Below are positions 63,636-64,000 of a stretch of 64,000 nucleotides of DNA, one piece after another. Every line of letters starts with the position of its first letter. Position 1 is the stretch's first letter. The stretch comes from Granulosicoccus sp045106195. GTDB taxonomy: Bacteria; Pseudomonadota; Gammaproteobacteria; Granulosicoccales; Granulosicoccaceae. The notes beneath the pieces were generated by a model that did not search any database, was not told the DNA's origin, and was given only the letters and a program-made list of their open reading frames with translations. The position numbers were made by a program, and so were the translations under genes. The stretch is from the NCBI GenBank assembly GCA_045106195.1, contig JBGCEH010000008.1, positions 1 to 64,000 on the forward strand, written 5' to 3'.

Positions 63636-64000
63636 CTAATCAGACGTTGTGGGAGTAAGACTGACGACGCTGGCACCTGCAGATGAGCCACTGAACACAT
63701 AGCCCCCCAGTCCAGAGTCACCGGCGTATTGCCCGGCAATTGAACGAACTAGCGAATCCGCATCGCTCCGGGCGAGTATGGCAACTACGCCCCCACTGCC
63801 ACCACCTGTTATTCGGGCGCCATAGATGCCCTGAGCATGACCCGTGGTATTGAACCTGGCTACCAGATCGTCAGTGCCGTGACTATCCAGCCCACAATTG
63901 GAATAACTGGCATGCGATTGATACATGCATTCTCCCATGAGTTTCGCCAATGGTTCGCTATCCGGCAGGGCTTGCGCTGTGGTGGCGAGCTGAATAAACA
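63636..64000 (-). CDS. GHMP sugar kinase, arabinokinase/galactokinase-like, 5' end beyond the window
   Basis: C-terminal 120 residues, open through the right edge. GHMP motif 3 GARITGGGSGG identifies the galactokinase/GHMP family. The stretch YSNCGLDSHGTDDLV and the ending YVFSGSSAGA resemble plant L-arabinokinase (YSACGLGSDGT, YVFEGSSPGA as remembered) more than bacterial galactokinase (SCPELD). It would phosphorylate C1 of a sugar brought in by the adjacent ChvE importer. The N-terminal two thirds are needed to decide between galactose and arabinose. Confidence 0.78.
   Translation of the reverse strand, partial: FIQLATTAQALPDSEPLAKLMGECMYQSHASYSNCGLDSHGTDDLVARFNTTGHAQGIYGARITGGGSGGVVAILARSDADSLVRSIAGQYAGDSGLGGYVFSGSSAGASVVSLTPTTSD

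Noticed and set aside
1..64000. CRISPR array, prophage or insertion sequence
   Set aside because: The only regular repeat is the coding 15-bp array in rnr; no spaced direct repeats, transposase, integrase or phage genes were seen.

Overview
The window reads as chromosomal DNA of a free-living, probably marine, gammaproteobacterium. The evidence is the order RNase R - tRNA-Leu - purA - hisZ - DUF2065 - hflC - hflK - hflX - hfq (bases 1-10344), which is a gammaproteobacterial housekeeping block, followed by many catabolic and uptake modules (propionate, GABA/polyamine, phosphonate, pentose/hexose). A Granulosicoccus-like marine bacterium would fit, but the genus is a guess. There is no phage, insertion sequence, CRISPR array or rRNA. 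One tRNA gene is present.

Layout. 1-10344: housekeeping block, all on the minus strand except the tRNA; RNase R runs off the left edge and carries a very long Lys/Ala tail with a 15-bp tandem repeat. 10643-11335: secreted, single-anchor protein with an EF-hand-like loop. 11444-17325: overlapping operon prpE-pccB-pccA-mce, turning propionate into epimerised methylmalonyl-CoA. 17387-19575: ccmI and an EamA exporter. 19657-25984 (minus): an unusual set of a C45 Ntn hydrolase, an ATP-grasp ligase, a 921-residue Orn/Lys/Arg-type decarboxylase and a nitrilase-type amidase, followed by gabT, a divergent HTH-cupin regulator and gabD, i.e. amine/GABA metabolism down to succinate. 30104-34524: RND efflux pump and adaptor. 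34903-35472: FMN reductase.

35896-51723 is the most striking region: a LysR regulator divergent from phnW-phnA-phnY, a class-III-aminotransferase-fold protein that fits PbfA (1-hydroxy-2-aminoethylphosphonate ammonia-lyase), a D-2-hydroxyacid dehydrogenase, a complete five-gene Opp/Dpp-type ABC importer and a formylglycine-type phosphonate monoester hydrolase. Together they suggest import of an esterified aminoethylphosphonate, intracellular ester cleavage, and breakdown through phosphonoacetaldehyde and phosphonoacetate to acetate and phosphate. Two perfect 13-bp inverted repeats and a small ORF lie between the binding-protein gene and the first permease gene.

51766-59515: an alpha/beta hydrolase, a secreted beta-helix protein with two internal domain repeats, a second EamA transporter, an MscS-type channel, a NIPSNAP/ABM pair divergent from an ArsR-type regulator, and a DUF5519 protein. 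59585-64000 (minus): a ChvE-GguA-GguB sugar importer headed by a partial GHMP kinase that resembles arabinokinase more than standard galactokinase.

Fragments of one short palindromic (REP-like) repeat family occur in at least three intergenic gaps. Functions rest on motifs and remembered family features; no database search was possible.
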